From Saprospiraceae bacterium (lineage in GTDB: Bacteria; Bacteroidota; Bacteroidia; Chitinophagales; Saprospiraceae), in NCBI GenBank assembly GCA_022448945.1, contig JAKVCV010000006.1, positions 1 to 62,486 of the forward strand: a DNA stretch of 62,486 bases. Reading direction: 5' to 3'. Numbering within the stretch: position 1 is the stretch's first letter; every line of letters starts with the position of its first letter. The notes beneath the pieces were generated by a model. The model was not told the origin of the DNA and did no database searches. It saw only the letters and a list, made by a program, of their open reading frames with translations. The position numbers and the translations under genes are program-made. Below are positions 1-7,916 of this stretch, piece after piece.

Positions 1-46
1 AAACATCATTTTCATCATAATCTATATATAAATCTTAATCATCATC

Positions 47-724
47 TTAATAATATACATCAATTTCATCATCTCCAAGGTCCAAATCATCGTCATCATC
101 ATCATCATCTAGATCCAGGTCATCGTCATCATCATCATCATCATCTAGATCCAGGTCATCGTCATCGTCATCATCATCATCGAGGTCCAGATCCAAATCA
201 TCTCCAAAGTCAAGATCCAAATCATCAAATTCTGAGTCATCATCGAGGTCCAGGTCACCAAGGTCTAGATCATCATCAAGGTCCAGGTCTAAGTCTAGAT
301 CATCATCATCATCAAGGTCCAGGTCACCAAGATCCAGATCATCATCAAGGTCTAGGTCTAAGTCCAGATCATCGTCCAGGTCAAGATCCAGGTCTAAGTC
401 CAGATCATCCCCAAGGTCAAGGTCCATATCGTCCAGATCAAGATCCAGGTCTAAGTCTAAGTCATCATCAGCATCTGAGGCATCTCCAGCACTTGAATTA
501 GGCGCATTGTATGGTATAACTTCTAAATCACTTTGTTTATAAATACCATGTTTTAGAATTGCACCTTCAAACCACATACACGTCGGGTCACCCTCACTAA
601 ATCCTTTTCCCTGCATTCGTCTGTCCATAGTTAGAAAAGAAACATTCTCTTCGTCTCCTAGTAACCGCATAACGGTCATCCGTCTCATTGAATCAATATG
701 TTCTACTATATCTCCTATTTTCAT
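47..724 (-). CDS. DUF2158-like protein with long Asp/Leu repeat tail
   Basis: The 225-residue product has two parts. Residues 1-73 (starting MKIGDIVEH, with a later GDPTCMWFEG stretch) resemble the small DUF2158/YodC-type domain, in which a short beta-rich module opens with GD-V and ends in a C-x-W-F strand. Residues about 84-218 are almost purely Asp and Leu, with alternating DL runs broken by D4 to D9 blocks, and the protein ends DEIDVYY. There is no signal peptide or membrane segment, so it is probably cytoplasmic. The tail is extremely acidic and could bind metal or basic partners, or mimic nucleic acid; this is inference. It lies 53 nt downstream of the related gene at 778-1047, on the same strand, suggesting a duplicated pair. 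The repeat could vary in length between strains. Function unknown. Confidence 0.8.
   Translation of the reverse strand: MKIGDIVEHIDSMRRMTVMRLLGDEENVSFLTMDRRMQGKGFSEGDPTCMWFEGAILKHGIYKQSDLEVIPYNAPNSSAGDASDADDDLDLDLDLDLDDMDLDLGDDLDLDLDLDLDDDLDLDLDLDDDLDLGDLDLDDDDDLDLDLDLDDDLDLGDLDLDDDSEFDDLDLDFGDDLDLDLDDDDDDDDDLDLDDDDDDDDDLDLDDDDDDDDLDLGDDEIDVYY
70..475. repeat. Degenerate short tandem repeat encoding Asp/Leu tail
   Basis: The DNA is a patchwork of atcatc and aggtccag-like units (6 to 18 bp) on the plus strand. Read on the minus strand it encodes GAT/GAC and CTN/TTA codons, giving the (DL)n and Dn blocks. Codon use varies between units, so selection on the protein rather than recent slippage alone probably keeps it, although the atcatc runs are slippage-prone. 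Confidence 0.8.
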
Positions 725-777
725 ATGCGTTATATTAGAGTATTTAATTAGTTGTTATATTGGTTTTGGAAAAGATT

Positions 778-1047
778 CTACCAGTCATCATCATCATCGC
801 CACCACCATCAGTTGGTAAAGGGGTGCCATCTTCATATATAAGCATAGCTGCTTTAAAAGTTTCTTTATGAGTTTTTATATTACTTTCGTCTATATATTC
901 TTTCCATTCACAGCTAACATCACCGGCTTTAAATCCTTTTATCGCAGCACTTTTTTCTCTGGATCCTTCAGAGTCTTTAAAAACATAAGTAATGACCATG
1001 TTAGGTCCGCCTGATTTTAATATAACAATGTCTCCTTCTTTGGCCAT
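778..1047 (-). CDS. Small DUF2158-like protein
   Basis: An 89-residue protein opening MAKEGDIVILKSGGPNMVIT, which matches the DUF2158 (YodC-like) pattern of GD-V-LKSGGP-M, followed by KGFKAGDVSCEWKEY (the conserved C-x-W strand) and KETFKAAMLIYEDG. It ends in GGGDDDDDW, an acidic tail capped by tryptophan. It shares its layout with the neighbour at 47-724. The role of DUF2158 is not established; it is a small cytoplasmic beta protein. The ATG start at 1047 is the only sensible one. Confidence 0.82.
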   Translation of the reverse strand: MAKEGDIVILKSGGPNMVITYVFKDSEGSREKSAAIKGFKAGDVSCEWKEYIDESNIKTHKETFKAAMLIYEDGTPLPTDGGGDDDDDW

Positions 1048-1200
1048 AATGTTAGATATTAAGTTGTTTATTTACTTTTTTTTTCTTCAACAATATATAA
1101 AATATGTTTAAGATATAGATAATATCTTTAATTGAATTTTGATTTTTTTATATAATAATTGTTGCGGCTATAATTATAATATAAAAATTTGTAGTGCTAT

Positions 1201-1233
1201 AAAAAAAGGACAGTGCAATATCTGCATTGTCCT
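1201..1233 (-). terminator. Intrinsic terminator of pckA
   Basis: Inverted repeat at 1207-1217 and 1223-1233 (AGGACAGTGCA / TGCATTGTCCT, one mismatch, 5-nt loop). On the minus strand it is followed by a run of seven T. It sits about 30 nt past the pckA stop codon. Confidence 0.85.
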
Positions 1234-1262
1234 GAATTTATAACTTAATAAATTTGTTGTTT

Positions 1263-2873
1263 CTATACCGAGGCTGTAACTTTTGGAGCAGCGGCTAATA
1301 TTTCATCATTAGCTTTATCTTTGTACTGTTTGAAATTTTGGACAAATCCAGCAGCCAAAGCATGTGCTTTAGCATCATATTCTTGTTGTTTTTCCCATGT
1401 GTTTCTTGGGTTTAAAACTTCATTAGGCACCTCAGGACAGGATGTGGGCATATGAAATCCAAAAACCGGAAGCGTTGTAAATTCTACATTTTCCAAATCA
1501 CCATTTAAAGCAGCTGTGATCATAGAACGCGTATATTGTAATTTCATACGTTTACCAACACCATAGGGTCCTCCTGACCATCCGGTATTGACTAACCAAA
1601 CATTAACATCATGTTCTTTCATTTTCTCGCCTAGCATCTCAGCATATTTTGTAGGATGCAAAGGAAGAAAAGGAGCGCCAAAGCATGCAGAAAACACAGT
1701 GACAGGCTCAGTAATTCCAGCTTCTGTACCAGCAACTTTTGCAGTGTAACCGGATATAAAATGGTACATAGCCTGACCAGGAGTTAATTTTGATAATGGA
1801 GGTAGTACACCAAATGCATCGCAAGTAAGAAAGAAAATGTTTTTTGGTATACCTCCTTTTGAAGGTTCTAAGGCATTTTCTATATGATGAATAGGGTAAG
1901 AAACACGCGTATTTTGAGTAATTTCAATGTTTTCATAATCAGGAGTACGTGTTCCTTCAAAAAATTTGATATTTTCAAGTATTGCACCAAATTTAATCGC
2001 GTTGTAGATTTCAGGTTCTTTTTCTGCTGATAGATCTATTGTTTTTGCATAGCAACCACCTTCAAAATTAAAAACACCTTCACTAGACCATCCATGTTCA
2101 TCATCACCGATCAGATTACGTTTTGGATCAGCAGAAAGTGTAGTTTTTCCAGTTCCAGATAAGCCGAAAAATACGGCACTATCTCCTGATTTTCCAACAT
2201 TAGAAGAACAGTGCATAGAAAGTACACCTTTATCGTGGGGTAAAACATAATTAAGTACAGAAAAAATACCTTTTTTAATTTCTCCAGTATATCCAGTCCC
2301 ACCAATTAAAATTACTTTTCGAGTAAAATTAATAATTGCAAAATTGTGTTGACGTGTTCCATCTTTTTCAGCATCAGCTTTGAATTCCGGTGCACAAATA
2401 ATTGTCCATTCCGGATCAGCATTCTCAATTTCAGATTTTTCAGGGCGCATAAACATGTTACAGGCAAACATAGCTGACCATGGCTTCTGAGCTACCAAAC
2501 GTAGTGTTAATCTATATTTGTCATCAGCGCAAACATATGCATCACGAATATATAAATCTTTACCATCAAGGTAATCAATCATTTTATTATATAAAATATC
2601 AAATTTTTGTGCATCAAAAGGCATGTTTATATCATTCCAGTCTACAGATTCGGCAGTGATATCATCTTTTACAATAAACCTGTCTTTTGGTGAACGTCCT
2701 GTAAACTCTCCAGTATTGATTACAAGAGCTCCAGAGTCAGCAATTACTCCTTCATTAATGGAGATAGTATGTTCAACAAGTTCTGCAACAGGTAAATTCC
2801 AGTAAGCAGTTGAGTTTTTAAGACCAAGGGTAGTTAAATCTGCTTCCGGATTCTTGATACCGACATTTCTCAT
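1263..2873 (-). CDS. pckA: Phosphoenolpyruvate carboxykinase (ATP)
   Basis: Converts oxaloacetate and ATP to PEP, CO2 and ADP, the first committed step of gluconeogenesis in the cytoplasm. The length of 536 residues is typical for the ATP-dependent family. Visible landmarks are the substrate segment TGEFTGRSPKDRF (residues 54-66), the kinase-1a P-loop GLSGTGKTTLS (237-247), the metal-binding IGDDEHGW (255-262) and EGGCYAK (271-277). It stands alone with its own hairpin terminator. A TAnnTTTG-type -7 element (CAAATATA on the plus strand, 2966-2973) lies about 95 nt upstream of the ATG, although no good -33 box is seen at the usual spacing. This gene suits an organism living on amino acids and other non-sugar carbon, as the rest of the window suggests. 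Confidence 0.98.
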   Translation of the reverse strand: MRNVGIKNPEADLTTLGLKNSTAYWNLPVAELVEHTISINEGVIADSGALVINTGEFTGRSPKDRFIVKDDITAESVDWNDINMPFDAQKFDILYNKMIDYLDGKDLYIRDAYVCADDKYRLTLRLVAQKPWSAMFACNMFMRPEKSEIENADPEWTIICAPEFKADAEKDGTRQHNFAIINFTRKVILIGGTGYTGEIKKGIFSVLNYVLPHDKGVLSMHCSSNVGKSGDSAVFFGLSGTGKTTLSADPKRNLIGDDEHGWSSEGVFNFEGGCYAKTIDLSAEKEPEIYNAIKFGAILENIKFFEGTRTPDYENIEITQNTRVSYPIHHIENALEPSKGGIPKNIFFLTCDAFGVLPPLSKLTPGQAMYHFISGYTAKVAGTEAGITEPVTVFSACFGAPFLPLHPTKYAEMLGEKMKEHDVNVWLVNTGWSGGPYGVGKRMKLQYTRSMITAALNGDLENVEFTTLPVFGFHMPTSCPEVPNEVLNPRNTWEKQQEYDAKAHALAAGFVQNFKQYKDKANDEILAAAPKVTASV

Positions 2874-3202
2874 TAGTTGAGGTTTTATTGATTTGTTATA
2901 GCTGTTTTTTTTCAGTATTGGATGCTATAAAATAATCTAAGATTTAGAAATTATGTTTAGTTATGCAAATATAGTTTTTAAATAAATTGATATAGCTAAA
3001 TGATAAATTTTAAGATATATTAATTAAAAAATTATACTTTAATTTGAATCATAATTAGCACTCTAAATAATATGTAAATTTACAAAAGTATTGAACATTA
3101 CTAAAAAAATGCTATTAAAAAAACATCATATTTTTTGTATTTTAATAAGCAAAAAATCACTTACTTTTACTGATAATTTTAGTAGCGTTTTAATGTATAA
3201 AT
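2874..3202. other. Intergenic AT-rich region upstream of pckA
   Basis: No coding potential was seen. The only recognisable signal is the -7-like CAAATATA at 2966-2973 (minus strand TATATTTG) for pckA. The rest is AT-rich and featureless. Confidence 0.6.
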
Positions 3203-3236
3203 AAAAAAAAGCTATTTGATGACTTTCAAATAGCTT
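3203..3236 (-). terminator. Intrinsic terminator of the aminotransferase gene
   Basis: Inverted repeat GCTATTTGA / TCAAATAGC at about 3211-3234, with a minus-strand T run (3203-3210), a few bases past the stop codon of the aminotransferase at 3249. Confidence 0.85.
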
Positions 3237-3248
3237 GAACAAATTAAG

Positions 3249-4475
3249 TTAAATTGTATTGAATTCAAGATTTTTAGAAGTGGATCTACCTGGATACACC
3301 TTAAGTGCTTCTTCTAGGCAATCCATTGCATTGTTTAAATCATTAGTATTCAACACATAAGCAATTCTAGCTTCTTGTTTTCCTAGCCCTTCAGTATCAT
3401 AAAAACCTGTTCCGGGTGCCATCATTACAGTTGATCCTTTGTAACTGAATTTTTCCAGCAACCATTGGCAAAATTTATCAGAATTATCAATGGGGAATTT
3501 TACAAAAGTATAAAATGCACCTTTAGGATTGGGACAAATAACCCCTTCCATATTTTGTAACCTATTAATAACAGTTTTTCTCCGATTGTCGTATTCTTTT
3601 GTTACTTCTGTAAAATAACTTTGGGGTGTTTCAATCAGAGCTTCTCCTAAAATTTGGGCTAGGGTAGAGGGGCTAAGGCGGGCTTGCGCAAGTTTCATTG
3701 CTTCTGAGATCAAATTTTTGTTTCTTGATACAACTACTCCCATCCTCGCTCCACATGCGCTATATCTTTTAGAAATAGAATCTACCATAACAGCATATTC
3801 TTCCATTCCATCAATGGCTAATACAGAAGTATGTTGTTCACCTTCATAGCAAAAATCACGATAGACTTCATCGGCGATTAAAAATAAATCATGTTTTTGA
3901 ACAATCTCCTTCAATTTTTTTAGCTCTTCAACAGAGTACATATATCCTGTAGGATTACTAGGATTACATATCAAAATAGCTTTAGTTTTATTAGTTATCT
4001 TTTCTTCAAAAGCTTCAATTGGTGGTAAGGCAAAACCATTTTCAATTTTCGCTGTTATCGGAACAATATCAATATCGAGACTTCTAGCAAAACCGTTGTA
4101 GTTTGCATAAAAAGGTTCTGGGACGATTATTTCATCACCAGCATCAGCGCAAGATAGAATAGCAAATAAAAGTGCTTCTGATCCACCGTTAGCTACAATC
4201 ATTTCTTCTGTAGAAATATCTACATCATATCTTTTGTAAAATTCTGTTAGCTTTTCTCGATAGGAGATCATTCCTGCAGAATGAGAGTATGCAATAACTC
4301 CCAGATCAGCTTCTTGCAAGGCTTTGACACCAGTCTTAGGTGTTTCAATATCAGGTTGACCAATATTAAGATGAAAAACTTTTATACCTCTTTTTTTTGC
4401 TGCTTCTGCATATGGAACTAATTTTCTAATAGGTGAAGCAGGGGTTTTATTAACTCTTTTTGAAGTTTTTGGCAT
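3249..4475 (-). CDS. Class I/II PLP-dependent aminotransferase
   Basis: A fold-type I PLP enzyme of 408 residues. It has the cofactor-binding motif NPSNPTGY (residues 171-178), DEVYRDF (202-208) and the Schiff-base lysine K236 in SISKRYSACGARMG, with the arginine typical of the aspartate/aromatic aminotransferase subgroup. It moves an amino group between an amino acid and a 2-oxo acid, but the substrate cannot be read from sequence. Its 3' end is closed by its own terminator. The gene upstream, in the same orientation, is a lysine/saccharopine dehydrogenase-like enzyme 155 nt away. A -7 element (CAAATGTA, 4521-4528 on the plus strand) sits between them, so the aminotransferase probably has its own promoter. 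Annotation as aspartate aminotransferase is possible but not proven. Confidence 0.93.
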   Translation of the reverse strand: MPKTSKRVNKTPASPIRKLVPYAEAAKKRGIKVFHLNIGQPDIETPKTGVKALQEADLGVIAYSHSAGMISYREKLTEFYKRYDVDISTEEMIVANGGSEALLFAILSCADAGDEIIVPEPFYANYNGFARSLDIDIVPITAKIENGFALPPIEAFEEKITNKTKAILICNPSNPTGYMYSVEELKKLKEIVQKHDLFLIADEVYRDFCYEGEQHTSVLAIDGMEEYAVMVDSISKRYSACGARMGVVVSRNKNLISEAMKLAQARLSPSTLAQILGEALIETPQSYFTEVTKEYDNRRKTVINRLQNMEGVICPNPKGAFYTFVKFPIDNSDKFCQWLLEKFSYKGSTVMMAPGTGFYDTEGLGKQEARIAYVLNTNDLNNAMDCLEEALKVYPGRSTSKNLEFNTI

Positions 4476-4630
4476 ATTCTGACAGACTTTTATGAAAATA
4501 AATCCTAATAAAAAAGTTCACAAATGTAAGTATTTATGAATTGAAAAAGACCATTGAGCACATAAAATTAGTTTAAAAATGTATATTTTTTTACATCAGA
4601 TTAAAACAAAATAAATTAATATATTTAATT

Positions 4631-5800
4631 CTATTGAGTTAAATCAACCATTTTGTTTTGTTTTGTTTTTGTAGTCCGTTTAATATAATGTATGTTTCTT
4701 TTCTTAAGGTAATCCATGAAATAATGAAAACATTTTTCGTGTTTACCAACCAACTCAGGTGGGAAAACACCTTTTTCATTAAACAGTCCTTCAAGTACCA
4801 TATTTGCGGCCGCTGTTGCAGTGTAACCAGTTGTTCGCGCCATAGATGAGGTGTTTGTTTTGTTACAATATTCATCGTGAAGATCATATATTATTTCCTC
4901 AGTTTCACCTTTTTCGTTTTCTCCTTTAATGCTTACCCTCATAACAGTAATTTCTTCTTCATTTTTACCAAGTTTCCATTCGTTGAATAGAATTTTGCAA
5001 GTAAATTCCAATGGTGAGACCTCTGTTCCAGATATATTTATATTTTCTTCATTGAAAAACCCACTTTCTTTAAGCACCTTGATATATTCCACATGTCCCG
5101 GGTATCGTAAAGTTTTTTCTTTCATATTCGGAATATGAGGCATAGTAAAAATAATAGATCGTAAACCATCTGAATTAAATGATTCCAAAGTACCAACCTT
5201 ATCGAATTCTATATATTCACAGTCCGTTAAAGGATCTCTAACCACAAGATTTCCTGCCTCTACATAACGCGCAGGTCGTGTGTATTCTTCGATTACATCT
5301 ATAGGCGAAAAAGGTGCTTTGTAACAAAATGGCCATTTTTTTACTTTTGGCAGACCTCCAACTAAGCATTCGAAATCTGTTACTTTCATTTTCTCATTGT
5401 AAAATCCTAGTATAACATTATCCATCCCAGGTGCAACACCACAATCAACTATTGCAGTAACATTGTTATTTTTTGCAAGGGTGTCAAGGTCAAGAGAGTT
5501 TTCTGGAAAGAAAGAAATATCGACAACATTTTTTCCAGCTTCAATAATTGTTTTCAATGTGCTAAAACCTAAAAATCCAGGGACTGCACAGACGACTAAG
5601 TCATGAAGTTCAATAATTTTTTTAAGTGATATTTTATCACACACATCTAATTGTTGAATATTTAAATCAGGACATCTTTCTTGTACATTTTCTAAAACAC
5701 TTTGATTTAAATCTGTGAGGGTAACTTCATGTTTTTTTATTAGATCTATCGCCATTGCACTTCCTACCATTCCTGCTCCCAATACTATAATTTTGCTCAT
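4631..5800 (-). CDS. Saccharopine / lysine 6-dehydrogenase family oxidoreductase
   Basis: An NAD(P)-binding Rossmann domain starts at the N-terminus (GAGMVG, residues 8-13). It is followed by the saccharopine dehydrogenase-type catalytic part with DCGVAPGMDNVILG, LRYPGHVEYIK, SMARTTGYTATAAANM and GVFPPELVG. At 389 residues it is closer in length and motifs to L-lysine 6-dehydrogenases and LYS9-type saccharopine reductases than to bifunctional LKR/SDH. The expected reaction is NAD(P)-linked oxidative deamination of lysine, or cleavage of saccharopine to glutamate and allysine. The neighbouring aminotransferase could act in the same lysine breakdown route, which is inference. Cytoplasmic. Confidence 0.85.
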   Translation of the reverse strand: MSKIIVLGAGMVGSAMAIDLIKKHEVTLTDLNQSVLENVQERCPDLNIQQLDVCDKISLKKIIELHDLVVCAVPGFLGFSTLKTIIEAGKNVVDISFFPENSLDLDTLAKNNNVTAIVDCGVAPGMDNVILGFYNEKMKVTDFECLVGGLPKVKKWPFCYKAPFSPIDVIEEYTRPARYVEAGNLVVRDPLTDCEYIEFDKVGTLESFNSDGLRSIIFTMPHIPNMKEKTLRYPGHVEYIKVLKESGFFNEENINISGTEVSPLEFTCKILFNEWKLGKNEEEITVMRVSIKGENEKGETEEIIYDLHDEYCNKTNTSSMARTTGYTATAAANMVLEGLFNEKGVFPPELVGKHEKCFHYFMDYLKKRNIHYIKRTTKTKQNKMVDLTQ

Positions 5801-6115
5801 GTTATTGATTTTTTGTAAAAATTAAATTAAATAAGTAATATTTATACTATAAAAGATCATGTAAGATGTAGCCAGGTATATAATTATTTTAAGCTGTTGC
5901 TGTGTCAATTTGTATAATAGAAGGGTACAAGCTTACAAGATATATGGTTTGTAGATGAGCAACTACAACCCAGGAATTAAAACCCAAGGCATTTGGTTGA
6001 TCTTAAGGATTCTTTTTAGTGTCATTTATAGTAATTTAGATTGGCTAAAATATTAAATTAAATCTTTGCTAAATATGGCTCACAAGATCGTGAAAAAAAG
6101 ATAATTAGAGTATTT
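5801..6115. other. Intergenic region with no clear content
   Basis: No open frame, tRNA or strong hairpin was found. It separates two minus-strand genes and should hold the promoter of the saccharopine dehydrogenase-like gene, but I could not place a consensus TAnnTTTG element. Confidence 0.5.
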
Positions 6116-6649
6116 TTAAAGCGTTTGCTTTTCTTTTTTTTCATTAATCTTTGTTATAATTTTATTATTTGAAATCAAATAATCGAGTCCAAGAGCACTA
6201 AATTCATCTCTATATTTACTAGAAACCTGCATTTTGTATAATATTTTATTAATAGCTCTTTCTCCTTCTGGTTTGTCTTTAATCTCTAATTTTTTATCAT
6301 TCCATTCAGTGACAGTTGAAAAGGGGCCAATAATTTCTTTATTTGAATATAGAATAACTGATTGTTTTCCATTGCCACCAATATATTCAGTTTCCAGATA
6401 TGCTATTTTGCAGCATACTGATTCTGCTATTAATAATTCCTGAAGAGAAGAGCTAAGATGTATAAATTCTTTATATGGTTTAATATTATTGTTTTTATTA
6501 AGTTCATTAATGTCTTTTAATAAGTTGATTTTTAAAGGTATAAGAGCAAATCCCTGAGGGAGAATTAATTTTTGAGCATGAACCCAATTTTTGCAAAATT
6601 TTTCGATAATTTTTTCCTTAGCAAGGATTACTTGAATTTTATGTGCCAT
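6116..6649 (-). CDS. Hypothetical protein
   Basis: A 177-residue protein I do not recognise. It starts MAHKIQVILAKEKIIEKF, has no signal peptide or membrane segment, is rich in Lys, Ile and Asn, and contains one CC pair (ESVCCKIAYLETEYIGG). The segment around ETEYIGGNGKQSVILYSNKE, then GPFSTVTEWND, looks like an alternating beta structure. The frame is clean, with an ATG start and AT-rich flanks. It stands alone between two non-coding regions. Function unknown. Confidence 0.65.
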   Translation of the reverse strand: MAHKIQVILAKEKIIEKFCKNWVHAQKLILPQGFALIPLKINLLKDINELNKNNNIKPYKEFIHLSSSLQELLIAESVCCKIAYLETEYIGGNGKQSVILYSNKEIIGPFSTVTEWNDKKLEIKDKPEGERAINKILYKMQVSSKYRDEFSALGLDYLISNNKIITKINEKKEKQTL

Positions 6650-6959
6650 GATTTTTTAAGTTTTTGGTGATTTTTCTGCGCGAATATAAATAAAAAACTG
6701 TAATTGGCATTTCCATATAATTGCTATTTTTTATTGTTGTATAATTTTATTTTTTTATTACTAAAAATATATTCGATTTTGATTTGAAAAACGGAACGGA
6801 AAGTCATTTATTTTATATAAAAAAACATTATACAAATCATTTTAATTCAAAAAATAATTAAGAATAAAAAACTATGCTATAATCACTTTATAAAATTTTA
6901 TTTAATTTAAAGCCCTAATTATCAGCATAAAATGTTGCAAAAAAGCAAATAATATTGTA

Positions 6960-7197
6960 GATTAGTACCGACTATGTGACCTTTTAAAACAACTTTTAAC
7001 TTTAACTAACAAATTTTCACGTTACAAAAAGAATTTCAAATATCTGTTTGTGTGCGTATTATTGTATACCATACATACAGTTTTATTTAGAGAAATTTTC
7101 AAAATATTGCAGGACTTTAACAGGTCTTGCTAATCGTAATAACCCTCATTTTAATTAATTTTTTAAAAAGCCTCGGATTAATTTCTGAGGCTTTTTT
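6960..7197 (+). ncRNA. Possible small RNA ending in a strong terminator
   Basis: This stretch has no protein-coding frame, yet ends in a very good rho-independent terminator (7165-7197). A separate 7-bp hairpin lies 35 nt before it (7109-7130; stem GCAGGAC / GTCTTGC, loop TTTAACAG). A terminator with no gene in front of it on this strand suggests a transcribed RNA. The 5' end is not defined and no exact TAnnTTTG promoter was found, so the coordinates are a guess. It does not match an RNA family that I can identify. Confidence 0.35.
7165..7197 (+). terminator. Strong intrinsic terminator without an upstream ORF
   Basis: AAAAAGCCTCGG, an ATTAATTT loop, then CTGAGGCTTTTTT: a long stem with an A-tract before it and a T-tract after it. 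It works best on the plus strand but could also act in reverse for the gene at 6116-6649, although that gene starts, rather than ends, on this side. Confidence 0.85.
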
Positions 7198-7241
7198 CTA
7201 TTTGATGAATTTGTATTACAGTTATTTTAATTTTTCGCTAA

Positions 7242-7596
7242 TATTTTTACTTTATATATGAACTTATTTATAGACATAGAGGCACTACTACTTTGCCTAC
7301 AGGAAAAGAAGAAATAGTGGATATTAACCATAATTATTTTAAAGCATTTCCTAATCCGTTTACCGAACATATCACCTTAAGTTTTTCGCTTAAAAGGAAT
7401 GAATATAAACATAGAAATATATAATGTTCAAGGGCATTTGGTAAAAAATATAATATTCTACAATAAAAATCCTGGAGAACATATTTTATCATGGGATGGA
7501 CGTAATAATTATGGCGCACGTCTTCCTACCGGTTTATATCTTGCAAGACTAATTTCAGGCAAATCAAGTTTAACAAAGAAACTGATATTGAAATAA
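7242..7596 (+). pseudogene. Remnant of a secreted protein: T9SS type A sorting domain with frameshift
   Basis: In one frame (7242-7423, with no start codon and a stop just before it) the sequence reads GTTTLPTGKEEIVDINHNYF, then KAFPNPFTEHITLSFSLK. The PNPF is the classic opening of a T9SS type A C-terminal signal. From about 7390 the match continues in a different frame with MNINIEIYNVQGHLVKN, then DGRNNYGARLPTGLYLARL and KKLILK, the standard ending. The switch occurs at an AAAA run near 7392-7395 and needs a one-base change. Even if the frameshift is a sequencing error, the passenger domain is missing upstream, so this is the tail of a decayed gene. Confidence 0.8.
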
Positions 7597-7916
7597 TTAA
7601 TTATTGATTATATCGTAAGTCATTATAACTATAATTAAAGATATATTATTTATGAAAGTGGAGCAATTTTAATTGATGTTATCGCTTTTTTTGTTAAATT
7701 TGATAACAGAATTTTCCAGAATATAGAAATGTTTCTATTTTTGGTCTAACCCCCGAATCCTAAAGCACTGATACACAATCACTTGTGATTGGTATGTAAT
7801 TTGTTAATTATATTCTATAAATTAACATAATTAGTCTAATATTATTAACCCAATTTATTTTAACAAGCTATTTGTTAACCCCTGTTAACATTAGGTTTAA
7901 TTTAAAACATAAGCCT
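7597..7916. other. Promoter region of the large SprB-type gene
   Basis: There is no coding content. It holds the start region of the gene at 7917, with a small hairpin-like GTTAACCCCTGTTAAC palindrome at about 7874-7889 inside the last 45 nt before the ATG. I see no clear TAnnTTTG motif. Confidence 0.45.

Larger units (their letters stand above)
6650..7241. other. Long non-coding region
   Basis: No ORF of note. It holds the possible small RNA and terminator described separately, and presumably the promoter of the minus-strand gene at 6116-6649. Everything else is AT-rich without visible structure. Confidence 0.5.

Noticed and set aside
70-475. CRISPR-like array
   Set aside because: The repeat units are short, without unique spacers, and form a continuous open frame encoding an Asp/Leu tail.
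6074-6103. Short plus-strand frame reading MAHKIVKKR, echoing the MAHKI start of the gene at 6116-6649
   Set aside because: It stops after nine codons and lies on the opposite strand; the likeness is probably chance.
7872-7916. TTG start 45 nt upstream for the SprB-type gene
   Set aside because: It would place 15 polar residues before a perfect signal peptide; the ATG at 7917 is better.
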